Shown: positions 26,963 to 36,439, numbered from the stretch's first letter. The stretch: 64,000 nucleotides of DNA from Betaproteobacteria bacterium Ga0077540 (GCA_001464125.1 LNEP01000014.1:62001-126000); one strand, 5' to 3'. The notes: a model not told the origin generated them from the letters alone. Program-made: numbers and translations.

Positions 26963-28906
26963 TTAGTTTGGGTTGTATGCACCCTTAGGGAAAAAAGTAA
27001 CGGCTTGCGGCGGGCCCAATTTTAAAATTGGTTTTCTGATTTGACCCATTACGTGCATTTCGCAGGGTTTGCAATCAAACTTAAGGGTGTAGCGGTCATT
27101 GCCACTAATCAATGTCATAGGTTCGGCGGTCACAGTGCCTTGCACACCTATGACACCTTTTGCTTCTTTAGGGCACAAACCATGACTAAAACGCAGGCAA
27201 TGTTTGGTAATCATAAGCGGCACTTCGCCCAGCTCTTCATTGGCCTCATAGGCTTTGGCAATCAACTTCACACCATGTTTGTGGTAAAAATCGCGCGCTT
27301 TTTGGTTGTATACATTGGCGAGATAACTCAGTGAATCTTCTGGATAAACAGCTGGTGGTTCTGCCGCAGAGCGACGAGTCGGTCGCTGATAAGCGGTCTC
27401 GCGGATGTGAGTGAGCTGTTCAATGGCATCGCGTCGCAGGCTGTTGACAATGCTCGCCGGTATAAACCACATTTGTGTCGTTTCTAAATTCAATGCTTTA
27501 GCAATGAAATCGGTATTGCCTAGCTTGGTCAAATGTTCTTTAAGGCTGGCCTCCGCTTTCGCAGGGTCGTTAGCGGCTTGCTTGTCTGCAGTAATTTGTA
27601 CTGTGGCGCTCAAGTCTTGTTCATCAGCCACTGTTAAAGCAAAGCCATCGCGTGTTTCATAGAGCGTCATGCTCACGGCAATTTTGCGGTTGGCGGAGTC
27701 CTTCTCTAACAAGCGCATAAATGCATGGTCTCGATTACGGTAAATGAGCGTGTTGTTACGAACATCAGCTGGCATTTCATTTGGGTATATGCGTTGCACT
27801 TGTTTGTTGATGACTTGCACGGTATTTACACGTAGCCCAACCAGCTCTTTATGCACATCAAAAAAGCATACGCCATCCCCATTGTGTAACTCAATGTCGG
27901 TTGCAACCTCAATAAAGTCTTTACCTACTTTGCTCACTTTGCCAAGCTCTTCCCCAGAGAATTTGGGCGTATCAAACGCACCAATATCGGCTTGGCGGCC
28001 ATTGGCAAAATAATCTGTTGCACTGCGGTTGAATGTCTTTTCCGGCTGTGGGGTAAAGGTATAAGTGGTGTGGCCGTCTGAGGATTTTTGATACTCAGGA
28101 TAATGTTCGAGAATTTCATCCAATAACTGGCGATAATGAGCCGTGGCATTCTTCACATAAGGTAAATCTTTGTATCGGCCTTCAATCTTAAACGAACTCA
28201 CGCCCGCATCAATCAACGCCCGCAAATTGGCACTTTGGTCATTATCTTTCATCGATAAAAAGTGTTTATCTTTGCCAATAATGCGACCTTTTTGGTCTTC
28301 TAATGTGTAAGGTAAACGACATTCTTGCGAGCACTCACCGCGGTTGGCGCTTCGGCCAGTGTGGGCATGGCTAATAAAACATTGCCCGCTAAACGCAACA
28401 CATAATGCGCCATGAATAAAGTACTCTAAATTACACGAAGTTGCTTCAGAAATTTTCTGAATAGTGGGGATGTCCAACTCACGTGCAAGCACAATTTGAC
28501 TAAATCCGACTTGGTCTAAAAACTGTGCTTTTTCCACGGTACGGATATCGGTCTGTGTGCTGGCATGGAGTTGGATAGGGGGTAAATCCATTTCCAACAG
28601 GCCCATGTCCTGCACAATCAGTGCATCCACGCCTGCATCGTACAGCTGATGCACTAATTGACGCACACCTTCTAGCTCGTTGTCATGAAAAATGGTATTG
28701 AGCGCTACAAACACTTCGGCATGATAACGGTGGGCATGCTGCACTAAGCGAGCAATGTCCTGCACTGTGTTGGGGGCTTTGGCGCGTGCACCAAAGGCTG
28801 GGCCGCCAATGTACACAGCATCAGCACCATGGTTAATGGCTTCGATACCAAACTCCGCATTTTTGGCAGGGGATAACAGTTCTAAATGGCGACGCGTTTT
28901 GTACAT
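26963..28906 (-). CDS. rlhA: peptidase U32-family protein, probable 23S rRNA hydroxylase RlhA
   Basis: A 647-residue U32-family protein matching E. coli RlhA (YdcP), which hydroxylates C2501 of 23S rRNA, by length and domain layout. The N-terminal TIM-like U32 domain contains LELLSPAKNAEFGIEAINHG and the cysteine-bearing core GALCVAFSGQC, then GECSQECRLPY, and the C-terminal region ends in a DUF3656-type part with LKFDCKPCEMHV. The conserved cysteines are probably for iron binding. It converges on pldA with 10 bp between and diverges from bioA. Assignment within U32 (RlhA rather than TrhP/UbiU) rests on length and overall resemblance. Confidence 0.82.
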   Translation of the reverse strand: MYKTRRHLELLSPAKNAEFGIEAINHGADAVYIGGPAFGARAKAPNTVQDIARLVQHAHRYHAEVFVALNTIFHDNELEGVRQLVHQLYDAGVDALIVQDMGLLEMDLPPIQLHASTQTDIRTVEKAQFLDQVGFSQIVLARELDIPTIQKISEATSCNLEYFIHGALCVAFSGQCFISHAHTGRSANRGECSQECRLPYTLEDQKGRIIGKDKHFLSMKDNDQSANLRALIDAGVSSFKIEGRYKDLPYVKNATAHYRQLLDEILEHYPEYQKSSDGHTTYTFTPQPEKTFNRSATDYFANGRQADIGAFDTPKFSGEELGKVSKVGKDFIEVATDIELHNGDGVCFFDVHKELVGLRVNTVQVINKQVQRIYPNEMPADVRNNTLIYRNRDHAFMRLLEKDSANRKIAVSMTLYETRDGFALTVADEQDLSATVQITADKQAANDPAKAEASLKEHLTKLGNTDFIAKALNLETTQMWFIPASIVNSLRRDAIEQLTHIRETAYQRPTRRSAAEPPAVYPEDSLSYLANVYNQKARDFYHKHGVKLIAKAYEANEELGEVPLMITKHCLRFSHGLCPKEAKGVIGVQGTVTAEPMTLISGNDRYTLKFDCKPCEMHVMGQIRKPILKLGPPQAVTFFPKGAYNPN

Positions 28907-29017
28907 GGATAAATCTAAAGGGTAAAAAAATATTTAAAAACAGTATTTTAGACTAAAGCACAATGTTAGACGAGATTTTGCGTGAATCAGATACTTAAAA
29001 CATCGTACAATTTATCT

Positions 29018-30337
29018 ATGAGTAAAAATGAATCATTAGTCGCGCGTAGCCTGCAGGCGGTATGGCACCCTTGTACGCAAATGAAGCATCATGAGCAGTT
29101 CCCGCTCACACCGATCGTGCGTGGCGAAGGTGTCTGGCTTTATGATGCCGAGGGCAAGCGCTATTTGGATGCAGTAAGTTCTTGGTGGGTCAATTTATTT
29201 GGGCATAACCATCCACAAATTAAAGATGCCATTAAGCAGCAACTGGATACCTTGGAACATGTCATGTTGGCGGGGTTTACCCATGAGCCGGTGGTGGCAT
29301 TGTCAGAGCAATTGGCAAAGCTCACTGGGTTGGGCCATGCCTTTTATGGCTCAGACGGTGCCAGTGCCACGGAGATTGCGCTGAAGATGAGTTTTCATTA
29401 TTGGCGTAACACGGGTAAACCGAGTAAGTCCAAGTTCATCAGCCTCCAAAACAGTTATCACGGTGAAACTTTGGGTGCGCTAGGCGTGACCGATGTGGCG
29501 ATTTTTAAAGATACGTATGCACCTTTGTTGCTGCAATCGGCACAAATGCCCAGCCCAGATTTTAGGCTAGCAGAGGCTGGTGAAAGTGCCGAGCAGTTTG
29601 CGCAGCGTTGTGCGAATGCATTGGAAACGTATATAGCAGCGCATCACGATGAGCTGGCGGCCTTTATTGTGGAACCATTAGTACAATGTGCAGCGGGCAT
29701 GGGCATGTACCACCCAATTTATTTAACAAGGGCGCGAGAAATTTGTACCCAATATCAGGTGCACCTCATTGCCGATGAAATTGCTGTGGGCTTTGGCCGT
29801 ACCGGAAAAATGTTTGCGTGTGAACATGCAGCGAAGCAGGTAAGCGACATTGCCGATTTTGTGTGTTTATCCAAAGGCATCACAGGGGGCTACTTGCCTT
29901 TATCAGTGGTGCTGACAACCAATGATATCTACCAAGCTTTTTATGATGACAAGACCGTGAAAGGCTTTTTGCATAGCCATAGTTATACGGGTAACCCCTT
30001 GGCTTGTAGTGCTGCGCTTGCCACTCTGTCTCTATTTGAGCAGACACCAGTGCTACAAGAAAATCTCAAAACTTCACGTTACTTGCAAGAAAAAATGCAA
30101 GCACTTACTCTCCTTCCCATCAGGCACATGCGTCATCAAGGCATGATACATGCGTTTGATGTGCAAAGCAGCAACCCACAGTTTTCGCGCGATTGCTATG
30201 CTGCCGGTCTCACCCACGGTTTACTCTTGCGGCCGATTGGCAACACCGTTTATTGGATGCCACCTTATGTGATGTCGGCTGAAGAGATGGACTGGTTGGT
30301 GGACCAAACAGCTCTGGTGGTGCAGCAATCCCTATGA
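29018..30337 (+). CDS. bioA: adenosylmethionine-8-amino-7-oxononanoate aminotransferase
   Basis: PLP-dependent enzyme of biotin synthesis that uses S-adenosylmethionine as amino donor to make 7,8-diaminopelargonate. The family-specific opening VWHPCTQMKHHE, the YGSDGASATEIALKM stretch, LIADEIAVGFGRTGKMFAC and the lysine region CLSKGITGGYLPLS are intact. The start at 29018 (MSKNESLVARSLQ) is preferred over the GTG at 28982 because it matches family N-termini. No other bio gene is present. It overlaps dacB by 4 bp (ATGA), so the two are translationally coupled despite unrelated functions. Confidence 0.95.
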   Translation: MSKNESLVARSLQAVWHPCTQMKHHEQFPLTPIVRGEGVWLYDAEGKRYLDAVSSWWVNLFGHNHPQIKDAIKQQLDTLEHVMLAGFTHEPVVALSEQLAKLTGLGHAFYGSDGASATEIALKMSFHYWRNTGKPSKSKFISLQNSYHGETLGALGVTDVAIFKDTYAPLLLQSAQMPSPDFRLAEAGESAEQFAQRCANALETYIAAHHDELAAFIVEPLVQCAAGMGMYHPIYLTRAREICTQYQVHLIADEIAVGFGRTGKMFACEHAAKQVSDIADFVCLSKGITGGYLPLSVVLTTNDIYQAFYDDKTVKGFLHSHSYTGNPLACSAALATLSLFEQTPVLQENLKTSRYLQEKMQALTLLPIRHMRHQGMIHAFDVQSSNPQFSRDCYAAGLTHGLLLRPIGNTVYWMPPYVMSAEEMDWLVDQTALVVQQSL

Positions 30338-31743
30338 TGCGTTGGTGCTTATTGCTGATGTTCGGCCTGTCATTTACATGTGCGCATGCCGACTTACCTA
30401 CCACCGTTGCTGAAGCTTTAAATAGCACAAACATTCCAATTGAAAACACAGCCGTATACGTACAGGCGGTGAACTCGGATACCCCAACACTCAGCTTGAA
30501 TGCGAATAAACCGATGAATCCTGCCAGTGTGATGAAGTTGGTGACCACATACGCTGCCTTAGAAAAGCTAAGCCCAGCATACCGCTGGAAAACAGAGGTC
30601 TACCGAGATGGCGAAGTGCGCAAAGGTGTGTTGTATGGCAACCTCATTATCAAAGGCTATGGTGATCCTAACTTTCAGGCACAGGATATGTGGCGTTTGT
30701 TGATGCGTGTGCAGCAATTGGGCATACGCAGTATTCAGGGTAATCTCATCATAGATAAAACCTATTTTTCACCACAGGCAAGTGCCATACCATTTGATGA
30801 GGAAATTTGGCGTGCCTACAACGCAACGCCTAGTGCCTTTTTGGTGGGTGGTCGCAAAACTAGCCTGCAATTTGATGTGGTAGAGGGCAAGGTGCAGGTG
30901 CATCAAGAGTTTGCATTGCCAGAGGTTAAGGTGCATTCTGAATTAAAATTACGCGACGGTGAATGTGGTGACTGGCGTGGAAATATGGATTACGCGGTAC
31001 ACCCAGAAAAAAATAATACGGTAAAAGTTACGCTTACCGGCACTTACTCTGCGCAATGTGAAACGCGCTACTTAGAGCTGAGCCTTTTTAACGATGAACG
31101 GTATGCTTTTTACACCTTTAAGAAATTGTGGACGGAGCTTGGTGGCAAGTTCAAGGGCAAACTGTTAGTGAGTAAAGTGCCAGACAATGCCACCAAAGTG
31201 CTGGCGCAACTCTCCATGCCCTTGGGTGAATCCATTCGTGATATCAATAAGTGGAGCAATAATCTCATGGCACGCCAGTTGCTGCTTACTCTTGCCGCTG
31301 AGGATAACCCATTGAATGCAACAGAAGCACATGGTGCTGAGGTGATACAGCAACAATTGGCTGCGTTGAAGTTAGGGGATGACAGTATTGTGATTGAGAA
31401 TGGCTCAGGCTTGTCCCGCATAGAACGTATTAGCGCCCGCCAATTGGGCATGATGTTGGTCAAAGCATTTCAACGACCAGTGATGGCTGAACTTATTGCT
31501 TCTTTGCCGATTTTGGGGGTGGATGGCACCACCAAAACAAGAATGCAAGACTCTAACGCACAAGCTCATATCCACATCAAGACAGGGTCTATTAATAGTG
31601 TCAGTGCGCTGGCAGGGTATGCTTTAAATCAGCATGGGCAACGCTATGTGGTTGTGATGATGGTTAATGACTCAAGTGCCTATCAGGCTAGGAAAGCGCA
31701 AGACGCGTTGTTAGAGTGGGTATATCAGCATTCAACTTATTAA
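30334..31743 (+). CDS. dacB: D-alanyl-D-alanine carboxypeptidase/endopeptidase (PBP4 type)
   Basis: Periplasmic peptidoglycan hydrolase of peptidase family S13. A signal peptide (WCLLLMFGLSFTCAHA) leads into the penicillin-binding fold with SVMK (Ser 65, Lys 68), the SxN motif in SNNLMARQ, and the KTG box in HIKTGSINSVSALAGY. The large insertion between the first two motifs that marks PBP4 proteins is present, giving 469 residues. It starts inside the bioA stop codon. Confidence 0.94.
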   Translation: MMRWCLLLMFGLSFTCAHADLPTTVAEALNSTNIPIENTAVYVQAVNSDTPTLSLNANKPMNPASVMKLVTTYAALEKLSPAYRWKTEVYRDGEVRKGVLYGNLIIKGYGDPNFQAQDMWRLLMRVQQLGIRSIQGNLIIDKTYFSPQASAIPFDEEIWRAYNATPSAFLVGGRKTSLQFDVVEGKVQVHQEFALPEVKVHSELKLRDGECGDWRGNMDYAVHPEKNNTVKVTLTGTYSAQCETRYLELSLFNDERYAFYTFKKLWTELGGKFKGKLLVSKVPDNATKVLAQLSMPLGESIRDINKWSNNLMARQLLLTLAAEDNPLNATEAHGAEVIQQQLAALKLGDDSIVIENGSGLSRIERISARQLGMMLVKAFQRPVMAELIASLPILGVDGTTKTRMQDSNAQAHIHIKTGSINSVSALAGYALNQHGQRYVVVMMVNDSSAYQARKAQDALLEWVYQHSTY

Positions 31744-31881
31744 TATCAATTAGCCCACAAGGGCTATTGTATGTATGTGCTCAGATTGATATTTTAGTAT
31801 CAAAGAATACCGTATTAAATATTCATTAACTCTACATCAATAACGATAAGCAGTGTAGGCGCAATTACAAGGGGACATACC

Positions 31882-32505
31882 ATGTCAAATAATATGTTTA
31901 AATCATTTGCAGCAATGGCGTTGTTGCTATCCTCAGTCAGTGCAAATGCAGCCACCATTAATTTTATTGGTGTAAACGCAAATGAAGTTGATGTATCGTC
32001 GCAATTAAGCATGGATGTGACGCAAGTTGGCAATAATGTTGACTTTAAAATCAACAACGCTGCTGGCGGGGTCAACGTATTTATTGGCCATATTTACTTT
32101 GATTTTCTCAATGCAAACTTATTCACCAGTCTGACCCAAACTGGCCAACTAGGCACCGTCTCGTTTACTGGTGACGCTTCATCCAACCAAAACTTCCCTG
32201 AAGGTAATGGTATTGGCTTTAATACGAATGCAGATGCTGACCGAAATGGTGGTGCAGCCAATGGTATTAATATCGGGGAATACTTAATTTTGTCTGCAGT
32301 ATTAAGTTCTAGTACAGATATCGTAGATTTGTTGAATACCGGTGGTTTGCGTGTTGGCTTGCATATGCAAGGGTATGCAGGTGGTGGCAGTGATAGCTAT
32401 GTAACGGGTGGTGCGCCGTCCGCTGTGCCTGTCCCAGCATCAGCATGGTTGTTTATGAGTGGCCTTGGTTTGTTTGGTATTGCTAGAAGACGCTTACACA
32501 GATAA
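31882..32505 (+). CDS. PEP-CTERM-type exported protein
   Basis: A 207-residue exported protein of unknown function. A signal peptide (MFKSFAAMALLLSSVSANA) and a C-terminal sorting signal (VPVPASAWLFMSGLGLFGI then RRR) mark it as an exosortase substrate of the PEP-CTERM class, where the usual P-E-P is V-P-A. Between them is an Asn/Asp/Gly-rich beta-type region that may bind calcium or carbohydrate. Such proteins are linked to extracellular polysaccharide, consistent with galE and a lipid-carrier sugar transferase at the right end. No exosortase gene is in the window. The ATG has AAGGGG upstream. Confidence 0.88.
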   Translation: MSNNMFKSFAAMALLLSSVSANAATINFIGVNANEVDVSSQLSMDVTQVGNNVDFKINNAAGGVNVFIGHIYFDFLNANLFTSLTQTGQLGTVSFTGDASSNQNFPEGNGIGFNTNADADRNGGAANGINIGEYLILSAVLSSSTDIVDLLNTGGLRVGLHMQGYAGGGSDSYVTGGAPSAVPVPASAWLFMSGLGLFGIARRRLHR

Positions 32506-32543
32506 TTTATAAGTTATTGCACTCCTCTATAGCGTAGGTTGCT

Positions 32544-32569
32544 AAGGGCGTCAACTAGACGCCCTTTTT
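32544..32569 (+). terminator. rho-independent terminator of the PEP-CTERM gene
   Basis: Nine-bp stem AAGGGCGTC / GACGCCCTT with loop AACTA followed by TTT, 38 bp after the stop. Confidence 0.9.
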
Positions 32570-32642
32570 ATTGGTCAGTTGCCTGAACATAACGTAAATT
32601 AAAGTATCATATTGCTCTCAAGTTCATTCAAGTGATGTAAAT

Positions 32643-33116
32643 ATGAAATATATCAAAAGCCAATTGTTACTCACCATGTGCGCCGCAATGCTAGTCACAG
32701 GGTGCAAAGCAGATACAGCAACCACAAACAACACAACACCAGAAGGAAAGCCAGCGATGACCGCGCAAATTACAGAATTACAAAAAATTGATACACAAGT
32801 GGGGACAGGACGTGAAGCTGAAATCGGTTTCAACGTAACCGTGCACTACACCGGCTGGTTGTATGACCCAACAGCGGAAGGTAATAAAGGCAAAAAATTT
32901 GATAGTAGCGTAGATAGAAAAGAGCCCTTCAATTTCTTTTTGGGTGGTGGCCAAGTGATTCAAGGTTGGGATGAAGGCTTTGCTGGTATGAAAATCGGTG
33001 GCAAACGCACTCTAATTATTCCACCTGAAATGGGTTATGGCGCACGTGGTGCGGGCGGTGTGATTCCGCCAAATGCTACGCTTGTGTTTGATGTCGAACT
33101 GCTCGACGTCAAATAA
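32643..33116 (+). CDS. FKBP-type peptidyl-prolyl isomerase, lipoprotein
   Basis: A 157-residue prolyl isomerase with a lipoprotein signal ([14 protein letters not shown]; lipobox LVTGC), so likely anchored in the outer membrane or periplasm. The single FKBP domain has [45 protein letters not shown] and [19 protein letters not shown], all active-site elements. It lacks the helical dimerisation region of the cytoplasmic FKBP at 20541. A 103-bp dyad follows its stop. Confidence 0.93.
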   Translation: MKYIKSQLLLTMCAAMLVTGCKADTATTNNTTPEGKPAMTAQITELQKIDTQVGTGREAEIGFNVTVHYTGWLYDPTAEGNKGKKFDSSVDRKEPFNFFLGGGQVIQGWDEGFAGMKIGGKRTLIIPPEMGYGARGAGGVIPPNATLVFDVELLDVK

Positions 33117-33157
33117 AATCAACAATTTGAGAGCATTTGCGAATTGCCTGTTAAAGC

Positions 33158-33260
33158 ATTTCGTCGCCATACGGTTTAACTAGGTCGAAATTTCTCGCTT
33201 ACATACTCGTTGTATGTTGCGCGTCTGTTTTCGACCTTTCGCCTTATCTGGCTTAGAAAT
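33158..33260. repeat. large imperfect dyad (inverted repeat) after the FKBP lipoprotein gene
   Basis: A 103-bp region symmetric about 33209. The outer arms are ATTTC and GAAAT, the middle arms AGGTCGAAA (33182-33190) and TTTCGACCT (33229-33237), and the core is ACATAC-TCGTT-GTATGT. It has the same overall plan as the dyad after groEL but a different sequence. It fills the gap before the OsmC gene; no gene was seen in it. Confidence 0.7.
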
Positions 33261-33308
33261 TGATGATTTTGTTGTAGATGAAAGTAGCGCATAAATTAGG
33301 ATTTAATT

Positions 33309-33737
33309 ATGAAAGCAAGAATTAAATGGGTTGAGGGTGTGAGCTTTGTCGGCGAATCCGAAACCGGTCATGCGGTAGTATTGGATGGTGCGCCAGAGAA
33401 CGGTGGCCGTAATATTGGTATGCGCCCGATGGAAATGCTGTTGATCGGCATGGGGGCCTGCACATCTTTTGATGTAGTGACGATACTGAAAAAGGCGAGA
33501 CAGCCCATTGTTGATTGTGTGGCTGAGATTCAGGCTGAGCGTGCCGATGAAATACCAAAAGTATTTACCAAAATTCATGTGCATTTTGTGCTGACAGGCG
33601 ATGGTTTGAATGAAGTACAAGTGGAGCGCGCCGTGAAGTTGTCCGCTGAAAAATATTGTTCTGCATCTATTATGTTGAGCAAGAGCGTGGCGATTACCCA
33701 CGACTTTGAAATTAAAGCAACGCAACAGAGCGCATAA
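33309..33737 (+). CDS. OsmC/Ohr-superfamily protein, YhfA-like
   Basis: A 142-residue thiol peroxidase-fold protein. Both redox cysteines of the superfamily are visible, in GMGACTSFDV (residue ~51) and EKYCSAS (~117). The sequence opens KARIKWVEGVSFVGESETGH, like the YhfA branch whose substrate is not firmly known; OsmC/Ohr relatives reduce organic peroxides. It overlaps the next gene by one base (TAATG), so the pair is co-translated. Confidence 0.93.
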   Translation: MKARIKWVEGVSFVGESETGHAVVLDGAPENGGRNIGMRPMEMLLIGMGACTSFDVVTILKKARQPIVDCVAEIQAERADEIPKVFTKIHVHFVLTGDGLNEVQVERAVKLSAEKYCSASIMLSKSVAITHDFEIKATQQSA

Positions 33738-34150
33738 TGCAACAACCAGCAGGCATGATTGGCATTCGACACGTTGCGCTATTTGTGCAAGAACTAGAGT
33801 CTGCGATTGATTTTTATACGCGCATCATGGGTATGCACATTGAGTGGCAGCCTGACGCCGATAATGTGTATTTGACCAATCACGGAGATGTGTTTGCTCT
33901 GCATCGAGTGGATTACACGCCACAAGCGCAGCAGCGTTTAGATCATATTGGATTTGTGCTGGAAAGCCCGCAAGCTGTGGATACCTGGCATGACTATTTT
34001 GTCTCGCAGCAGGTACGCATCACTGAAGCACCTAAAACGCACCGTGATGGCTCCCGCGGTTTTTACTGCTTAGATAGCGTGGGGCACTTGCTGGAGTTGA
34101 TTTACCATCCACCTATCATGCAAGTGCTAGGAACTCATTCAGTCAACTAA
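33737..34150 (+). CDS. VOC superfamily (glyoxalase/dioxygenase fold) protein
   Basis: A 137-residue single vicinal-oxygen-chelate domain. GIRHVALFVQELESAIDFYTR opens the first beta-alpha-beta module, with the metal-ligand histidine in IRHVAL; HIGFVLES and HLLELIYHPP supply the second module. The acidic ligand is probably Glu in LLELIYH. Members include glyoxalase I, dioxygenases and resistance proteins; the exact reaction cannot be told. Coupled to the OsmC gene by a one-base overlap. Confidence 0.88.
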   Translation: MQQPAGMIGIRHVALFVQELESAIDFYTRIMGMHIEWQPDADNVYLTNHGDVFALHRVDYTPQAQQRLDHIGFVLESPQAVDTWHDYFVSQQVRITEAPKTHRDGSRGFYCLDSVGHLLELIYHPPIMQVLGTHSVN

Positions 34151-34176
34151 AGCGCTGAGAGAGTTAGTTAGGTTGT

Positions 34177-34503
34177 TTAATTGGAAGTGTTGTCAGTGAT
34201 TTTAACGGTTAGCGGCGCTTCATTTTCTAAAATATTCAATAATCGGTCTACATTCGGGTGTTTGCCAGGACAGTTCTCTGCATCCTCTGTATGTTCCGCA
34301 TATAAAGATAATCCCTCTACCGCTGCATCTAGCGTAATCGCCCCATACATTTTGTAAAGGTGGTGATACACCTTGAGCGAGCCTTGGCTACCAGGTTTAT
34401 TTTCAATCACGCCGGCCGGCGCATCGTTTTCATCAAATAGCTCAATGCGCTGTACGTGGTCGGCACTATCAAGGGTTAGCAGAATGTCACTAAATTTTTG
34501 CAT
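34177..34503 (-). CDS. DUF2322 family protein
   Basis: A 108-residue soluble protein. Recognised by its conserved middle, IENKPGSQGSLKVYHHLY, and the end of the core, AEHTEDAENCPGKHPNVDRL, which match the DUF2322 family as I remember it. No function is known. It lies 30 bp after coq7 on the same strand and may be co-transcribed. Confidence 0.82.
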   Translation of the reverse strand: MQKFSDILLTLDSADHVQRIELFDENDAPAGVIENKPGSQGSLKVYHHLYKMYGAITLDAAVEGLSLYAEHTEDAENCPGKHPNVDRLLNILENEAPLTVKITDNTSN

Positions 34504-34533
34504 GGTTTGCTCTAGTCGTTTCTATCATTAAAA

Positions 34534-35157
34534 TTAAACATAGTAAGCGGTCTTGGTCATAATTTTAGAAGCGAATTTCATGCCAAACTGCACTGGAGCC
34601 GGCAATGGTATGCCGCCCAATTGGTGCGCAGTTTCTGCATGTTCGCGTTCGTCTATCTGCATTTGCGCTACTATCTGTCGGGTTTTCTGGTCGGCAGCAG
34701 AGAGAACATCCAAATGGCTGGCCAAGTGTGCACCAACTTGCTTTTCCGTTTCGGCCAAAAAACCTAAATTCCAGCGGTCGCCTAATAATCCGGCGACTGT
34801 ACCTAAGCCAAAGCTACCTGCATACCAGAGTGGGTTTAACAGACTCTTGCGTCCGCCCAACTCATGAATGCGACTCTCACACCAAGCCAGATGGTCAGTT
34901 TCTTCTGTGGCGGCTTGCTTGAGCGCATTCACAATAGTGGCATCGCGCGATACAAAAGCTTGACCACTATAAAGCGCTTGTGCACACACTTCACCCACAT
35001 GATTAATGCGCATGAGCGCTGCTGCTTGCTGCTTTTCATCGTGGCTGAGAGGTGCCTCCGGTATATCAGCGTCCGGTCTGGCGCGTGAGGCAATTGGTTG
35101 CGCAAAAAGTGTGCGTAAACCAGTGTCAAAAGTTGTAATCAATTTGTCCAAATGCAT
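34534..35157 (-). CDS. coq7: ubiquinone biosynthesis di-iron hydroxylase Coq7
   Basis: Hydroxylates demethoxyubiquinone in the penultimate modification step of ubiquinone synthesis. The 207-residue protein has ferritin-like di-iron ligands: [29 protein letters not shown] and the C-terminal ERE-HAETAH region ([14 protein letters not shown]). Membrane-associated by family knowledge. It begins 9 bp after glcF on the same strand, so the two probably share a transcript. Confidence 0.95.
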   Translation of the reverse strand: MHLDKLITTFDTGLRTLFAQPIASRARPDADIPEAPLSHDEKQQAAALMRINHVGEVCAQALYSGQAFVSRDATIVNALKQAATEETDHLAWCESRIHELGGRKSLLNPLWYAGSFGLGTVAGLLGDRWNLGFLAETEKQVGAHLASHLDVLSAADQKTRQIVAQMQIDEREHAETAHQLGGIPLPAPVQFGMKFASKIMTKTAYYV

Positions 35158-35166
35158 ATGTTCAGT

Positions 35167-36357
35167 TTAATCTAATTCTGATTGAAACCCCATTTGTTTT
35201 GCAATAATTGTGACGGGGTGCATGATTTTAAGTGGCATCTGCGCTTGGCGTATGCCTGAGCCAAGTTGCATCGCACACCCAATGTTAGAAGTGGCCAGAA
35301 TATCAAAAGTTTCTTGCGATAGCAGCTTCATTTTGTCTGCCAGTAATGCGTCTGCCATCTCTGGCTGATGCAGCATATAAGTGCCTGCGCCACCGCAGCA
35401 TTGTTGGTTGCCTTTCATCGGTGTAATCCGCGCTTTCGGGATATTGGCAAGTAAATTAGCCACCGGTTTGGCGGCTTTCATTACGTTGCGTAATGTGCAC
35501 GGCTCGTGCAAAGCAATATGTTGGTTTAATGGACTAAGCTTAACTTCAGACCAATCGCAGCCTATCAAAAACTCACTGATATCCTTCACCGGCAAATGGG
35601 TATAGTCTTTTAGTCCTGCGCCGCAGCCGCTAGCCACTGTTAATAGTGGCCAGTCTGCATGAAAAGCATGTTGATTATCATGAGCACAGGCATCAGATGT
35701 CTTGCTATCCCCTTGCTGACGCGCAATACCACCACAGCACACTTGTGTTGTGGGAATATGCACGGTGTAACCCAGAGTGGTTAGTACATATACGCTAGCC
35801 CGTAAGGTTTCTGTATCAAATGCGTTGGTAATACAACCTAAAAACAGACTGACATCGCCACGTTTGGTGTGCTTCGCTGGATATAGTGTTTGCCAACGTT
35901 GTGTGGAGGTGAGTTCAGGAATTAACGCAATCTGTTTGGCTAATCTAGAATTAACTTTACCCACTAAAGTGAGTAACCCCAATGTTTGCCCAAGGCGTAA
36001 TAGAGCGCTGAAAAAACTAAGCCACTTGGGTTGATTCGCCAGCCAACCTAACAATCGTGTTTGTCTGTTGGGCTGATGCGTAATCTCACGAGTGGTATCA
36101 ATAATGGCACCATAACTTACCCCGTTCGGGCAGGCAGTTTCACAATTGCGGCAGCCTAAGCAGCCGTTGATGTGATCCTTAAAACGCGCGTTATTGGGCA
36201 GGATTCCTTTGGCAACTGCACTGATGAGTTGGATACGTCCACGCGGTGAGTCCGCTTCTGAGCCGGTCTTAAAATAAGTGGGGCAGTGTGGCAAACATAA
36301 ACCACATGCCACGCATCGGTCTGCCTCTTGAATCGTTTGTTGAATAGATAAAGCCAT
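35167..36357 (-). CDS. glcF: glycolate oxidase iron-sulfur subunit
   Basis: Fe-S subunit that carries electrons from the flavin subunits of glycolate (or a related 2-hydroxyacid) dehydrogenase toward quinone. Two 4Fe-4S motifs are clear, CVACGLCLPHCPTY (from Cys 15) and CLGCRNCETACPNG (~67-80), followed by two CCG-type cysteine motifs, VCCGGIAR and QCCGGAGTY. Length of 396 is normal. The partner genes glcD and glcE are not adjacent, so the complex must be assembled from elsewhere or this is a variant. Confidence 0.9.
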   Translation of the reverse strand: MALSIQQTIQEADRCVACGLCLPHCPTYFKTGSEADSPRGRIQLISAVAKGILPNNARFKDHINGCLGCRNCETACPNGVSYGAIIDTTREITHQPNRQTRLLGWLANQPKWLSFFSALLRLGQTLGLLTLVGKVNSRLAKQIALIPELTSTQRWQTLYPAKHTKRGDVSLFLGCITNAFDTETLRASVYVLTTLGYTVHIPTTQVCCGGIARQQGDSKTSDACAHDNQHAFHADWPLLTVASGCGAGLKDYTHLPVKDISEFLIGCDWSEVKLSPLNQHIALHEPCTLRNVMKAAKPVANLLANIPKARITPMKGNQQCCGGAGTYMLHQPEMADALLADKMKLLSQETFDILATSNIGCAMQLGSGIRQAQMPLKIMHPVTIIAKQMGFQSELD

Positions 36358-36390
36358 GTTTGGACTGGAAACGTAAACGTCATCTCATAG

Positions 36391-36439
36391 TAAAACAAAG
36401 CCCCGCAGGTTTCTACTCATAAATAAAAACGTGCGGGGC
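36391..36439 (-). terminator. hairpin terminator after ctpA
   Basis: Stem GCCCCGCA / TGCGGGGC (36400-36407 with 36432-36439) around a 24-nt loop; on the minus strand it is followed by TTTGTTTT. It separates ctpA from glcF. Confidence 0.75.

Noticed and set aside
31751-31766. TAGCCC-ACAA-GGGCTA hairpin after dacB
   Set aside because: Possible terminator, but the stem is short and only TTGT follows.
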